21,727 bases of DNA, taken from positions 1 through 21,727 of the forward strand of contig CAYVMN010000057.1 in NCBI GenBank assembly GCA_964452575.1, read 5' to 3'. Of this stretch, positions 15,470 through 21,727 are shown one piece after another. Under the pieces are notes generated by a model. That model saw only the letters and a program-made list of their open reading frames with translations. It was not told the DNA's origin and ran no database searches. Made by a program: the position numbers and the translations under genes. This DNA is from CAYVMN01 sp964452575. GTDB lineage: Bacteria > Desulfobacterota > DSM-4660 > Desulfatiglandales > Desulfatiglandaceae. Each line of letters begins with the position of its first letter. Position 1 is the stretch's first letter.

Positions 15470-16988
15470 AATGAAAATTGCAATATCTTATCCTCCGTTG
15501 GAATCTGAAAAGGGCATCCCTCTTTTAGGCCAAAACCGCCAGTTCCAGTGGTTTACTGAGCCAACCTATATCTATCCGATGGTCCCTGCATATGCCGCGA
15601 CCACATTGAAAGAGAATGGATATCAAGTTGTTTGGGATGATGGGATTGCAGAGAGGAAAAGTTATCGACAGTGGCTCCAAGATATCAGGCGTGAAAAACC
15701 TGCTCTTATTGCAATGGAGACAAAAACTCCCGTTGTCAAATGTCACTGGAAAATCATCAAAGATATTAAGGAGATCGCAACAGATAAATGGCAGCCGGCC
15801 ACCGTTTTGATGGGGGACCATGTGACAGCCTTGCCAGAGGAATCCATGATAAACAGTGAGGTTGATTTTGTTATAACAGGAGGGGACTATGACTTTTTAC
15901 TGCTGAATCTCTGCAATTATCTTGAGGAAATCAGAAGCCAAAAATTTGAAGTTGGGACTGTCTTGGAGCCAGGAATCTGGTACAGGCAAAACGGCCGGAT
16001 AAGAAGTACAGGGAGGTTTTCTCTTGATCACGACCTGAATGCGCTCCCCTTTATCAACCGCGAACTAACTAAGTGGTGGCTTTACAGTGAAAAGAATGGG
16101 AACTTCAAACATACCCCGGGTACCTACATAATGGCAGGCAGAGACTGCTGGTGGGGACGCTGCGATTTCTGCTCCTGGACAATGCTTTATCCCGGAAAAT
16201 CCTACCGTACTGTTGACCCTGAAAGGCATCTGGACGAAGTTGGTCACCTGATAGAGAAGTTTAGGGTCAAGGAGATCTTCGATGATAGTGGCTGCTTTCC
16301 CAAAGGAGAGTGGCTGGAAGAGTTCTGCCATGGTGTCATTAGGCGAAGATATAATAAGAAGGTCGTCTTGGGTTGTAATATGCGGGTTGGTGGTCTTTCC
16401 CAGGAGCAATATTTCTTATTGAGACAGGCAAATTTTCGCTTTATCCTGATCGGCCTCGAATCGGTTAATCAGAAGACACTGGACCGGCTTCACAAGGGTA
16501 TTAAGGTGGAGCAGATTGTTGAGACCTGTCGCATGGCCAAGGCAGCTGGGCTCGAACCGCATATTACTGTGATGGTCGGCTATCCTTGGGAAAGTGCAGA
16601 GGAAGCAAGGGCGACAATTCGGTTGGCCAAGGAGATGTTCAGGAAGGGCTACATTGATACCCTTCAGGCTACTATCGTAGTGCCATATCCCGGTACACCG
16701 ATGTTTGAGGAGGCGAGGCGAAACGCTTGGCTTCTTACCGAAGACTGGGACCGCTATGACATGAAAGAATCGGTGTGGAAGAGCCAAGTGTCAGGCAGCG
16801 ATGTGCTGAAGCTGACACAGGACTTATACAAGGCAGCCCTCACCCCGAGGTTTTTGACCAGAAAGCTGCTTTCCATACGGAGCCTCGCCGACATAAAGTT
16901 TTTGTGGAAGGCAGGGTTTAGAGTTGCAGGTCACCTGGCGGATTTTGGCAAGGGAAAGTCCTGTGATGAACCACAAACGAAATGCTGA
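15462..16988 (+). CDS. B12-binding-like radical SAM protein with noncanonical C-x4-C-x2-C motif
   Basis: 508 residues. The N-terminal about 190 residues form a cobalamin-binding-like domain (ISYPPLESEKG, PMVPAYAATTLKENGYQVVW, PATVLMGDHVTALPEE, VITGGDYD), without an obvious D-x-H-x-x-G cobalamin ligand motif. The radical SAM core follows, with cysteines at 229, 234 and 237 in RDCWWGRCDFCSW, spaced C-x4-C-x2-C rather than the usual C-x3-C-x2-C. FILIGLESVNQKTLDRLHKG and MVGYPWESAEEARATIRLAK are clear radical SAM core motifs. Such proteins do radical methylations, ring or sugar rearrangements and other modifications. The substrate may be a sugar, lipid carrier or glycan. GTG 15462 has GAGG at 15451-15454; ATG 15471 is an alternative. 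It overlaps both neighbours, so belongs to the operon. Confidence 0.88.
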   Translation: MNKMKIAISYPPLESEKGIPLLGQNRQFQWFTEPTYIYPMVPAYAATTLKENGYQVVWDDGIAERKSYRQWLQDIRREKPALIAMETKTPVVKCHWKIIKDIKEIATDKWQPATVLMGDHVTALPEESMINSEVDFVITGGDYDFLLLNLCNYLEEIRSQKFEVGTVLEPGIWYRQNGRIRSTGRFSLDHDLNALPFINRELTKWWLYSEKNGNFKHTPGTYIMAGRDCWWGRCDFCSWTMLYPGKSYRTVDPERHLDEVGHLIEKFRVKEIFDDSGCFPKGEWLEEFCHGVIRRRYNKKVVLGCNMRVGGLSQEQYFLLRQANFRFILIGLESVNQKTLDRLHKGIKVEQIVETCRMAKAAGLEPHITVMVGYPWESAEEARATIRLAKEMFRKGYIDTLQATIVVPYPGTPMFEEARRNAWLLTEDWDRYDMKESVWKSQVSGSDVLKLTQDLYKAALTPRFLTRKLLSIRSLADIKFLWKAGFRVAGHLADFGKGKSCDEPQTKC

Positions 16989-18241
16989 AAGATAAATTCC
17001 TCAGGGCCGGGACTTTACTCTTTGTCACCTCCATGGTGACAAACATTTTCAACTATATTTTTCAATTAACCATGGGCCGGCTTCTCTCGACAGAGGATTT
17101 TGGCCTCATGAATGCCCTTTTCTCATTATTAATGATCACTGTCCTGCCTTTCATGACGATTACGATGGTTCTGGCCAAATATGCATCGAATTTCACGGTT
17201 GAAGGCTCTAGCGGACGTCTTAAGGGGCTCTTCATAAGGTCATACAAGAATATCTTTCTCATAGGCTTGCTTCTTCTGCTTGCATTTGTTTCTCTATCTT
17301 CGCTAATCAAGGATTTTCTTAACATGGCCTCTATTGTGCCAGTTGTCCTCATTGGCGTTGCCATTTTCACATCCCTTCCGCTGCCGATCAATACCGCTTT
17401 TCTTCAGGGATTGCAGAAGTTCTTGCCTCTCGGCCTTGTGAGCGGGCTGCTTGGGCCTGTCAAGTTTGTTTGTTGCCTAATTCTCGTGGTGCTGGGGCTG
17501 CGGGTAAATGGTGTTCTGTGGGGTCTTATTCTGGCCAATATCGCGATTTTCGTTATTTCCTACGCCCCCCTGAGACCGATGATCAGATCAGCATCAGCAG
17601 CTATTTTGAAACTCGATGCCCTTTTTCGCTATGCGGTTCCGGTTTTTATGGCCAACCTGTGTTTTGCGGTCTTAGCGCATGCAGATCTGATAATGGTCAG
17701 GCATTATTTTTCCGCACCTGAGGTTGGGCTCTATTCCTCTGCCGCAGTACTCGGAAAAGCAATTATGTATCTACCGACCTCCCTTGTCTTGGCCCTTTTT
17801 CCCATGGTTGCGGAAGCCCAGGTTAAAGCTCAGGACCCCATGCATCTCCTACTGAAGGCACTAACCTATACTATTGTCCTATCCGGCCTTGGGGTCCTCG
17901 GCTATATGATGTTTCCCAATTTCATAATGAATCTCTTATTTGGACAAAGATATGTTGATGCGGCATCAATTCTCGGTCTATATGGCCTCGCAATGCTGCC
18001 AATGGGGTTATTATTGATAATTATGAACTATAACCTTGCTCGGAATAGTGCGAAATTTGTGAAATATCTTGCAGTATTTACATGTTTTCAGATCTTTCTC
18101 ATAGTCTTGATTCATCAGACTCTGGATCAGATTCTCTGGATTATGCTTGGCTGCGGAGGAATGGCAGTCCTGACAATCCTATTTGCCTTTACACTGGAAA
18201 CCCGCTTAACGTCTCGGAAATTGTGCAACTTATTGAAATAA
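16982..18241 (+). CDS. Wzx-like polysaccharide flippase (MOP superfamily)
   Basis: 419 residues, almost entirely hydrophobic with about twelve membrane segments, the size and pattern of Wzx/MurJ-type flippases. The N-terminus AGTLLFVTSMVTNIFNYIFQ, MGRLLSTEDFGLMNALFSLL is the characteristic first helix pair of oligosaccharide flippases, and VGLYSSAAVLGKAIMYLP the central one. It should move a lipid-linked oligosaccharide across the inner membrane. It overlaps the radical SAM gene by 7 bases. A flippase in a locus that also has Wzm/Wzt is unusual unless two glycans or a side chain are made; no Wzy-type polymerase is recognised with confidence. The run of same-strand overlapping genes that starts at 6300 ends here. 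Confidence 0.9.
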   Translation: MLKDKFLRAGTLLFVTSMVTNIFNYIFQLTMGRLLSTEDFGLMNALFSLLMITVLPFMTITMVLAKYASNFTVEGSSGRLKGLFIRSYKNIFLIGLLLLLAFVSLSSLIKDFLNMASIVPVVLIGVAIFTSLPLPINTAFLQGLQKFLPLGLVSGLLGPVKFVCCLILVVLGLRVNGVLWGLILANIAIFVISYAPLRPMIRSASAAILKLDALFRYAVPVFMANLCFAVLAHADLIMVRHYFSAPEVGLYSSAAVLGKAIMYLPTSLVLALFPMVAEAQVKAQDPMHLLLKALTYTIVLSGLGVLGYMMFPNFIMNLLFGQRYVDAASILGLYGLAMLPMGLLLIIMNYNLARNSAKFVKYLAVFTCFQIFLIVLIHQTLDQILWIMLGCGGMAVLTILFAFTLETRLTSRKLCNLLK

Positions 18242-18388
18242 AAGATTTTTTAATAGTACCCTTTCTTATGCCAGCCACATGGAATTATGGCCCCAGTGAA
18301 ACAGGAATGGGTTTCACGGGGTAAAAATATTGTAATGTTGATTCTAAAAGGAAACAGGTCATTTTTTGACCTTGTGGGCAAGATTGTT
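18242..18388. other. AT-rich intergenic stretch after the flippase gene
   Basis: No gene is seen. Two small hairpins are present: CCCCAGTGAAA pairing with TTTCACGGGG (18291-18321, one bulge) and AGGTCA pairing with TGACCT around a T5 loop (18356-18372). Neither is followed by a T run, so I do not call a terminator. The last eight bases, 18381-18388, are the left copy of the target duplication of the following element. Confidence 0.5.
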
Positions 18389-18610
18389 AGTGACGTTCAA
18401 AAGTGTTTACATGGTCAAAAAGAAGACCAAATCACAGTCTCATTTTCTGGGAAAAAGGTGTAAAGCTCAATTAGATATAACATGTTGATATTTATAAATA
18501 ACTTACCGTATTATTGAAGTCCGACCTTGGCTCCAAAGGGAAAGTTACTACTCAAATAAGCATCTTTAAAATATCACCATGTAAACACTTTTGAACGTTA
18601 CCAGATTGTT
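18381..18610. mobile_element. MITE-like nonautonomous element, 214 bp, with 8-bp target duplication
   Basis: The element spans 18389-18602. Its ends are 27-base inverted repeats (18389-18415 and 18576-18602) differing at only two bases, with the inner 23 bases perfectly complementary and including CAAAAGTGTTTACATGGT. It is flanked by identical 8-base direct repeats AGATTGTT at 18381-18388 and 18603-18610, as expected of a target-site duplication. The interior is AT-rich, has stops in every frame I checked and no transposase, so it would move in trans. I do not assign an IS family. Element boundaries are set by the exact register of the duplication. Confidence 0.8.
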
Positions 18611-18652
18611 TGGGCTGATACGGCAATTCCCAAGCTGCCTTCGAATGGGACA

Positions 18653-18676
18653 TTGTGAGCGAAGCGAGCTAAGTTC
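18653..18676. repeat. Direct repeat copy A bordering the four-helix-bundle gene
   Basis: The 24-base core begins TTGTGAGCGAAGCGAGCTAA and ends GTTC. Its last base is also the last base of the four-helix-bundle gene's stop codon (minus strand TAG at 18678-18676). Copy B (19177-19200) is in the same orientation with four differences; copy C (20334-20357) is inverted with one difference. Copy A lacks the TGGAAT units found beside B and C. Confidence 0.75.
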
Positions 18677-19086
18677 TAAATAGGTTGAAAGTTGTCTTCC
18701 CAAGCTTTATCTTTTTGCTTTTTTTGAAGAGACTCAATCAGCTTGATCAATTCATTTTCAACTTTATAGTGGAGTTTGTCGAATTGCTCATATTCATCTT
18801 CTGTAATTTGACCGGCAAGCTTAAAGCTCACATAGCAAGAATGAAATTCGCCGCAGGAGCCAAGGGCAATGTTAAGGTGATTTAAATACTCCTTCAGGCT
18901 ACGCCGACAGTAACCCTCTGAGATGTTTCGGGAAATGCTGTGGGCAGCATCGATACTATTGGCACCTACCTTCTTGAATTCAAATGGGAAGTTGGTAAGT
19001 GTCTTACAGGCCAAGACGTAGAGGGAAATCGCATCTTGCCAAACCCTGAGCTTTTTAAACCCTCTGTTGATGTTTTTTCGTTCCAC
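18676..19086 (-). CDS. Four-helix-bundle protein (S23/IVP family)
   Basis: 136 residues on the minus strand, GTG start at 19086. FKKLRVWQDAISLYVLACK at 10-28, NISEGYCRRSLKEYLNHLNI in the middle and GSCGEFHS match the conserved W-Q, N-I-x-E-G and S-x-x-E-Y motifs of the family first met as proteins encoded within 23S rRNA intervening sequences; the Avd accessory proteins of diversity-generating retroelements share this fold. The family is thought to bind nucleic acid; its role as a free-standing gene is unknown. It is the only minus-strand gene in the window. It is bracketed by direct repeats, and its upstream leader carries four TGGAATNN units, so it seems to travel as a repeat cassette independent of the glycan locus. 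I see no rRNA, reverse transcriptase or template repeats nearby. Confidence 0.88.
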   Translation of the reverse strand: MERKNINRGFKKLRVWQDAISLYVLACKTLTNFPFEFKKVGANSIDAAHSISRNISEGYCRRSLKEYLNHLNIALGSCGEFHSCYVSFKLAGQITEDEYEQFDKLHYKVENELIKLIESLQKKQKDKAWEDNFQPI

Positions 19087-19139
19087 GAGATGTTTATCTC
19101 ATGAATGGCTATATTTTTCAATAGGGGATGGAATTCAAA

Positions 19140-19200
19140 CCCAATATTCCATTATTCCACAATTCCATCGTTCCAGTTGTGAACGAACTGAGCTAAGTTC
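19140..19200. repeat. Repeat copy B: TGGAATNN octamer units plus 24-bp core, leader of the four-helix-bundle gene
   Basis: On the minus strand the order is the 24-base core (19200-19177), then four 8-base units TGGAACGA, TGGAATTG, TGGAATAA, TGGAATAT (19175-19144), then TGGG. The gene starts about 55 bases further on. The same order with three units is found, inverted, at 20334-20386. The rest of the gap to 19245 has only AGGATAGGAT just before the next gene, a plausible ribosome-binding site. Confidence 0.75.
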
Positions 19201-19245
19201 GCAATAAGCAATTTACCTTATAAGGGGCGACCTAAAGGATAGGAT

Positions 19246-20331
19246 ATGCCGTTTCCGAGCGTTAGTATTATCATTCCCACACTCAATTCGGAAAGGACGC
19301 TCAGGCCTTGCCTGGAAAGCATTAGTATGCAGGATTATCCCCATCGTCTCCTCGAGGTTATCATCGCCGACGCAGGTTCCACCGATAGGACCTTAAGGCT
19401 AGTCAAGGATTTTGGGGCAACTTCACATATTAGGACGGTTATCTACGAAAACGCTTTGAAAACCGGTGAAGCAGGTAAGGCGGTGGGCGTCAAAAGGGCG
19501 AAGAATGAATTGGTCGCACTCATTGATTCCGATAATATACTTCCGGACGCGATGTGGTTAGCAAAGATGGTCAAACCATTCGAAGATGCTCAGATTTTTG
19601 CATGTGAACCGATAGAATATACATACAGAAGAGAGGACAGTTATCTTACGAGATATTGTGCACTGATGGGATTGAATGATCCTTTATGCTATTTTATGGG
19701 AAACTATGACAGAAAAAACTACATTAGCCTTCGCTGGACAGGTGTGCCTGTTAAGGGCAAGAAGATCGCCGAGGATCCGGATGAGGCAATTTCTGGAGAG
19801 ACTGGTTATCTGGGCCATAATAATGCCTTCCAATATATTAAGGTTGAACTTAGACCAGAGGCCTTGCCAACCATAGGGGCAAACGGGACAATAATAAGAA
19901 GGGTGTTGATTGACAATTTAGTAGGAGACTACTTTTTTGACATAGACATAATTTATGAACTCGTTAAGGAGGGCCACCCCTTCTTTGCCAAGGTGAACGT
20001 GGGTATCATTCATCTATTTGGCGGCAACCTACAAACCTTCTACCGGAAGCAAATTAGAAGAGTCAGAGACTACATGTATTTTAAGAAAGAATCCACGAGG
20101 TCCTATCCCTGGCAGATTCAAGGTAAGAAAGGGGTAGTTCTTTTTGTGCTATGCTGCTTAGTTTTATTCCCTCTCTTTGCCCAGTCAGTCATGGGGTTTT
20201 TAAACAAACGAGATAATGCCTGGTTCCTTCACCCCGTCTTTTGCTGGCTTACTATCTACGCCTATGGTTGGGGCACAATCGCTTCGATATTCTCCAACAG
20301 AGCCTTGTCCAGGGCCAAATGGACACAATGA
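19246..20331 (+). CDS. GT2-family glycosyltransferase with C-terminal membrane segments
   Basis: 361 residues. GT-A domain: VSIIIPTLNSERTLRPCLES, EVIIADAGSTDRTL, AKNELVALIDSDNILPD with Asp94/Asp96 as the metal-binding DxD, and a downstream acceptor region including GANGTIIRRVLID. The SIIIPTLNSE, ADAGSTD and IDSDN order is diagnostic of family 2. Two hydrophobic segments near 295-315 (VVLFVLCCLVLFPLFAQSV) and 326-348 indicate C-terminal membrane anchoring. The start follows AGGATAGGAT. It is separated from the main operon by the mobile region and probably needs its own transcription, though I see no clear promoter. The stop is followed after 2 bases by repeat copy C. Sugar unknown. Confidence 0.9.
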   Translation: MPFPSVSIIIPTLNSERTLRPCLESISMQDYPHRLLEVIIADAGSTDRTLRLVKDFGATSHIRTVIYENALKTGEAGKAVGVKRAKNELVALIDSDNILPDAMWLAKMVKPFEDAQIFACEPIEYTYRREDSYLTRYCALMGLNDPLCYFMGNYDRKNYISLRWTGVPVKGKKIAEDPDEAISGETGYLGHNNAFQYIKVELRPEALPTIGANGTIIRRVLIDNLVGDYFFDIDIIYELVKEGHPFFAKVNVGIIHLFGGNLQTFYRKQIRRVRDYMYFKKESTRSYPWQIQGKKGVVLFVLCCLVLFPLFAQSVMGFLNKRDNAWFLHPVFCWLTIYAYGWGTIASIFSNRALSRAKWTQ

Positions 20332-20333
20332 CT

Positions 20334-20386
20334 GAACTTAGGTCGCTTCGCTCACAATTGGAATGTTGGAATGGTGGAATACTGGG
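20334..20386. repeat. Repeat copy C: orphan inverted copy of the four-helix-bundle leader
   Basis: GAACTTAGGTCGCTTCGCTC and the rest of the 24-base core (20334-20357) are followed by TGGAATGT, TGGAATGG, TGGAATAC (20359-20382) and TGGG, then GTTCTGATCC. This is the same arrangement as copy B but in opposite orientation and with three rather than four octamers. No four-helix-bundle gene follows it; a glycosyltransferase gene does. It starts two bases after the stop codon of the upstream glycosyltransferase. Confidence 0.75.
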
Positions 20387-20437
20387 TTCTGATCCAAAAA
20401 TCCTCAGATGCTTTGATTTTGTCAAGGCTGAGCAAGG

Positions 20438-21697
20438 GTGTCGAAAAACCGGATGTCGAAAAGCAAGAGCCTAGCGAGAGACCTATCCGAAGAATGCCTC
20501 GCAAGGAAACGGAAAAGAAAGAGACTAATTGGATTTATGAACTCATTTTCCCAGGGAAAGAGTGGAGGAGATATCTGTTTTATTGAGATTGCGAAACGTT
20601 TAAATCAGTATGACAAAGTGGTAGTAACATCGAAGTTGGGGAAAAAGCTGTGTGAAGATCGTGGACTAACGGCCAGATTTCTAGTTACAACTAAAGAACG
20701 ATTTTTTCAAAGAGTTGTTATCACTTACCTGACACGGATCGTAAACGCCTTACGATCAACATTGGTTGTTAAGAGTGGCGAGATCATTTATTCCACTTCA
20801 GACTTTTTGCCTGATGTAATTCCTGCATTTTGGCACAAAATCAGGCGCCCTCAAGCCATTTGGATTCAGAAGATCTTCCATTTGATCCCTAGAGAAAGAA
20901 CGATTCCTCATTATGCCCAGTTGATCAGCTTTTCCTTTATAAAGAGGTGTGCTGACAGTATTATTGTCGATAACGACTTATTGGTTTCTGAACTGATTCG
21001 CCAGGGTTTTTGTCAGGATAGGATAAGAGTGAATCATCCTGGAGTCGACTTGGAATATGTTCGTAACTTAGGGAAACAAAAGGAAAAGAGGCGTGACGGC
21101 GTGTTCTTGGGGAGGCTTCATGCTTCAAAAGGTATTTACGATTTGGTAAGTATCTGGAAAAAGGTTTGCACTCAGGTGCCTAAGGCTAAGCTAGGAATTA
21201 TTGGCGACGGTACCAAAGAAACAGTTGAGAGATTAGAAGGGCTTATTGAAAAGGAGCACCTGAAAGATAATATTGAGCTTCTTGGATACCTTGAAGATAA
21301 AGAGGCGCATTCAATTTTGGCATCAAGCAAAGTGTTTGTCTTTCCGAGCCGTGAGGAGGGGTTCGGGATTGCGATATGTGAGGCATTGGCACTAGGTATT
21401 CCTGTTATTGCATACGATCTGCCCGCCTATGAATCCACATTCAAGAAAGGGATCATAACCGTTCCGTTATACAATATCGAGTCATTTGCGGATAACACCG
21501 TCCAATTGCTGACAGACAAAGCAAGATATAAGGAGCAGATAGAAGCAGGGTCCGAAGTAGTGAAGAGGTTTACGTGGGATAAGTCAGCGGAAAATGAATT
21601 GGGGATAATTCTATCGTTGGAAACTAGAAGAGGCTGTACGCGTCATAAAAGGGCTCAGTTAGACATAAGGTCGAACGGGCGCATCTGGAAAAAGTAG
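20438..21697 (+). CDS. GT4-family (GT-B) glycosyltransferase
   Basis: 419 residues from GTG 20438; ATG 20453 is an alternative, while ATG 20537 would cut into the first beta strand (RLIGFMNSFSQGKSGGD). The N-terminal 30 residues are basic, without similarity to the family, and partly encoded by a short direct repeat (TGTCGAAAA twice), so the true start is uncertain. The donor domain contains GVFLGRLHASKGIYDLVSIW, KLGIIGDG, IELLGYLEDKEAHSILASSK and the E-x7-E motif EEGFGIAICEALALG with Glu307 and Glu315. VNHPGVDLEYV is the usual linker. Likely a retaining sugar transferase for the same glycan. The C-terminal about 20 residues (RRGCTRHKRAQLDI) look like non-family tail. The remaining 30 bases of the window hold nothing recognisable. 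Confidence 0.9.
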   Translation: MSKNRMSKSKSLARDLSEECLARKRKRKRLIGFMNSFSQGKSGGDICFIEIAKRLNQYDKVVVTSKLGKKLCEDRGLTARFLVTTKERFFQRVVITYLTRIVNALRSTLVVKSGEIIYSTSDFLPDVIPAFWHKIRRPQAIWIQKIFHLIPRERTIPHYAQLISFSFIKRCADSIIVDNDLLVSELIRQGFCQDRIRVNHPGVDLEYVRNLGKQKEKRRDGVFLGRLHASKGIYDLVSIWKKVCTQVPKAKLGIIGDGTKETVERLEGLIEKEHLKDNIELLGYLEDKEAHSILASSKVFVFPSREEGFGIAICEALALGIPVIAYDLPAYESTFKKGIITVPLYNIESFADNTVQLLTDKARYKEQIEAGSEVVKRFTWDKSAENELGIILSLETRRGCTRHKRAQLDIRSNGRIWKK

Positions 21698-21727
21698 GCC
21701 CTAAATAACTGCATCAAGGGTTGGGGT

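Noticed and set aside
18291..18372. Two hairpins as rho-independent terminator for the operon ending with the flippase
   Set aside because: Stems are short or bulged and neither is followed by a T run.
18389..18602. Assignment of the MITE to IS66, ISL3 or IS21
   Set aside because: The 8-bp duplication is compatible with several families, and the terminal bases in the duplication register (AG/GG) do not fit one consensus clearly.
18676..19086. Diversity-generating retroelement, because the four-helix-bundle protein resembles Avd
   Set aside because: No reverse transcriptase, template repeat or variable-repeat target is visible.
18242..19245. 23S rRNA intervening sequence context for the four-helix-bundle gene
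   Set aside because: No rRNA sequence is recognisable on either side; flanks are intergenic repeats and glycosyltransferase genes.

Overview
The window is a polysaccharide (probably O-antigen or other surface glycan) biosynthesis and export locus of about 21.7 kb, with almost every gene on the + strand. I infer a Gram-negative bacterium: an ABC-type Wzm/Wzt exporter carries a C-terminal glycan-binding domain, and Gmd supplies GDP-6-deoxyhexoses. The moderate GC content, four-helix-bundle gene, heptamer intergenic repeats and cobalamin-type radical SAM protein resemble what is seen in Desulfobacterota (former Deltaproteobacteria) and similar lineages. That placement is an impression, not a computed result.

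Layout. 1-1648: the 3' end of a short-form GDP-mannose 4,6-dehydratase gene, then a complete long-form gmd, each followed by a 7-bp tandem repeat that starts at its stop codon. 1754-5079: export module, wzm, a 58-residue membrane ORF (2527-2703), a GT4 glycosyltransferase, then wzt. 5117-6237: a toxin-antitoxin-like pair (DUF6922-like plus AbiEii-like nucleotidyltransferase) and a decayed nucleotidyltransferase remnant. 6300-18241: a tightly packed run comprising a coiled-coil methyltransferase, three GT-B glycosyltransferases, a large GT-C-like membrane protein, two GT2 glycosyltransferases, a radical SAM protein and a Wzx-like flippase. 18242-19206: mobile or repetitive DNA, with a 214-bp MITE-like element flanked by an 8-bp target duplication and a minus-strand four-helix-bundle gene bracketed by direct repeats. 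19246-21697: two more glycosyltransferases (GT2, GT4), separated by an inverted orphan copy of the four-helix-bundle leader repeat.

How the genes may work together (inference). Gmd makes GDP-4-keto-6-deoxymannose, to be reduced by an enzyme outside the window to a GDP-deoxyhexose such as D-rhamnose. The GT4 and GT2 enzymes assemble a glycan on a lipid carrier. The coiled-coil methyltransferase is a good candidate for a chain terminator or length ruler recognised by the Wzt C-terminal domain, with Wzm/Wzt exporting the product. The Wzx-like flippase, GtrB-like GT2 and GT-C-like membrane protein look like a second module that could add side groups on the periplasmic side or handle another glycan. 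The substrate of the radical SAM protein is unknown.

The most unusual content is the duplicated coiled coil in the methyltransferase, the membrane ORF that shares a frame with the downstream glycosyltransferase, the noncanonical cysteine motif of the radical SAM protein, the MITE, and the four-helix-bundle repeat cassette.
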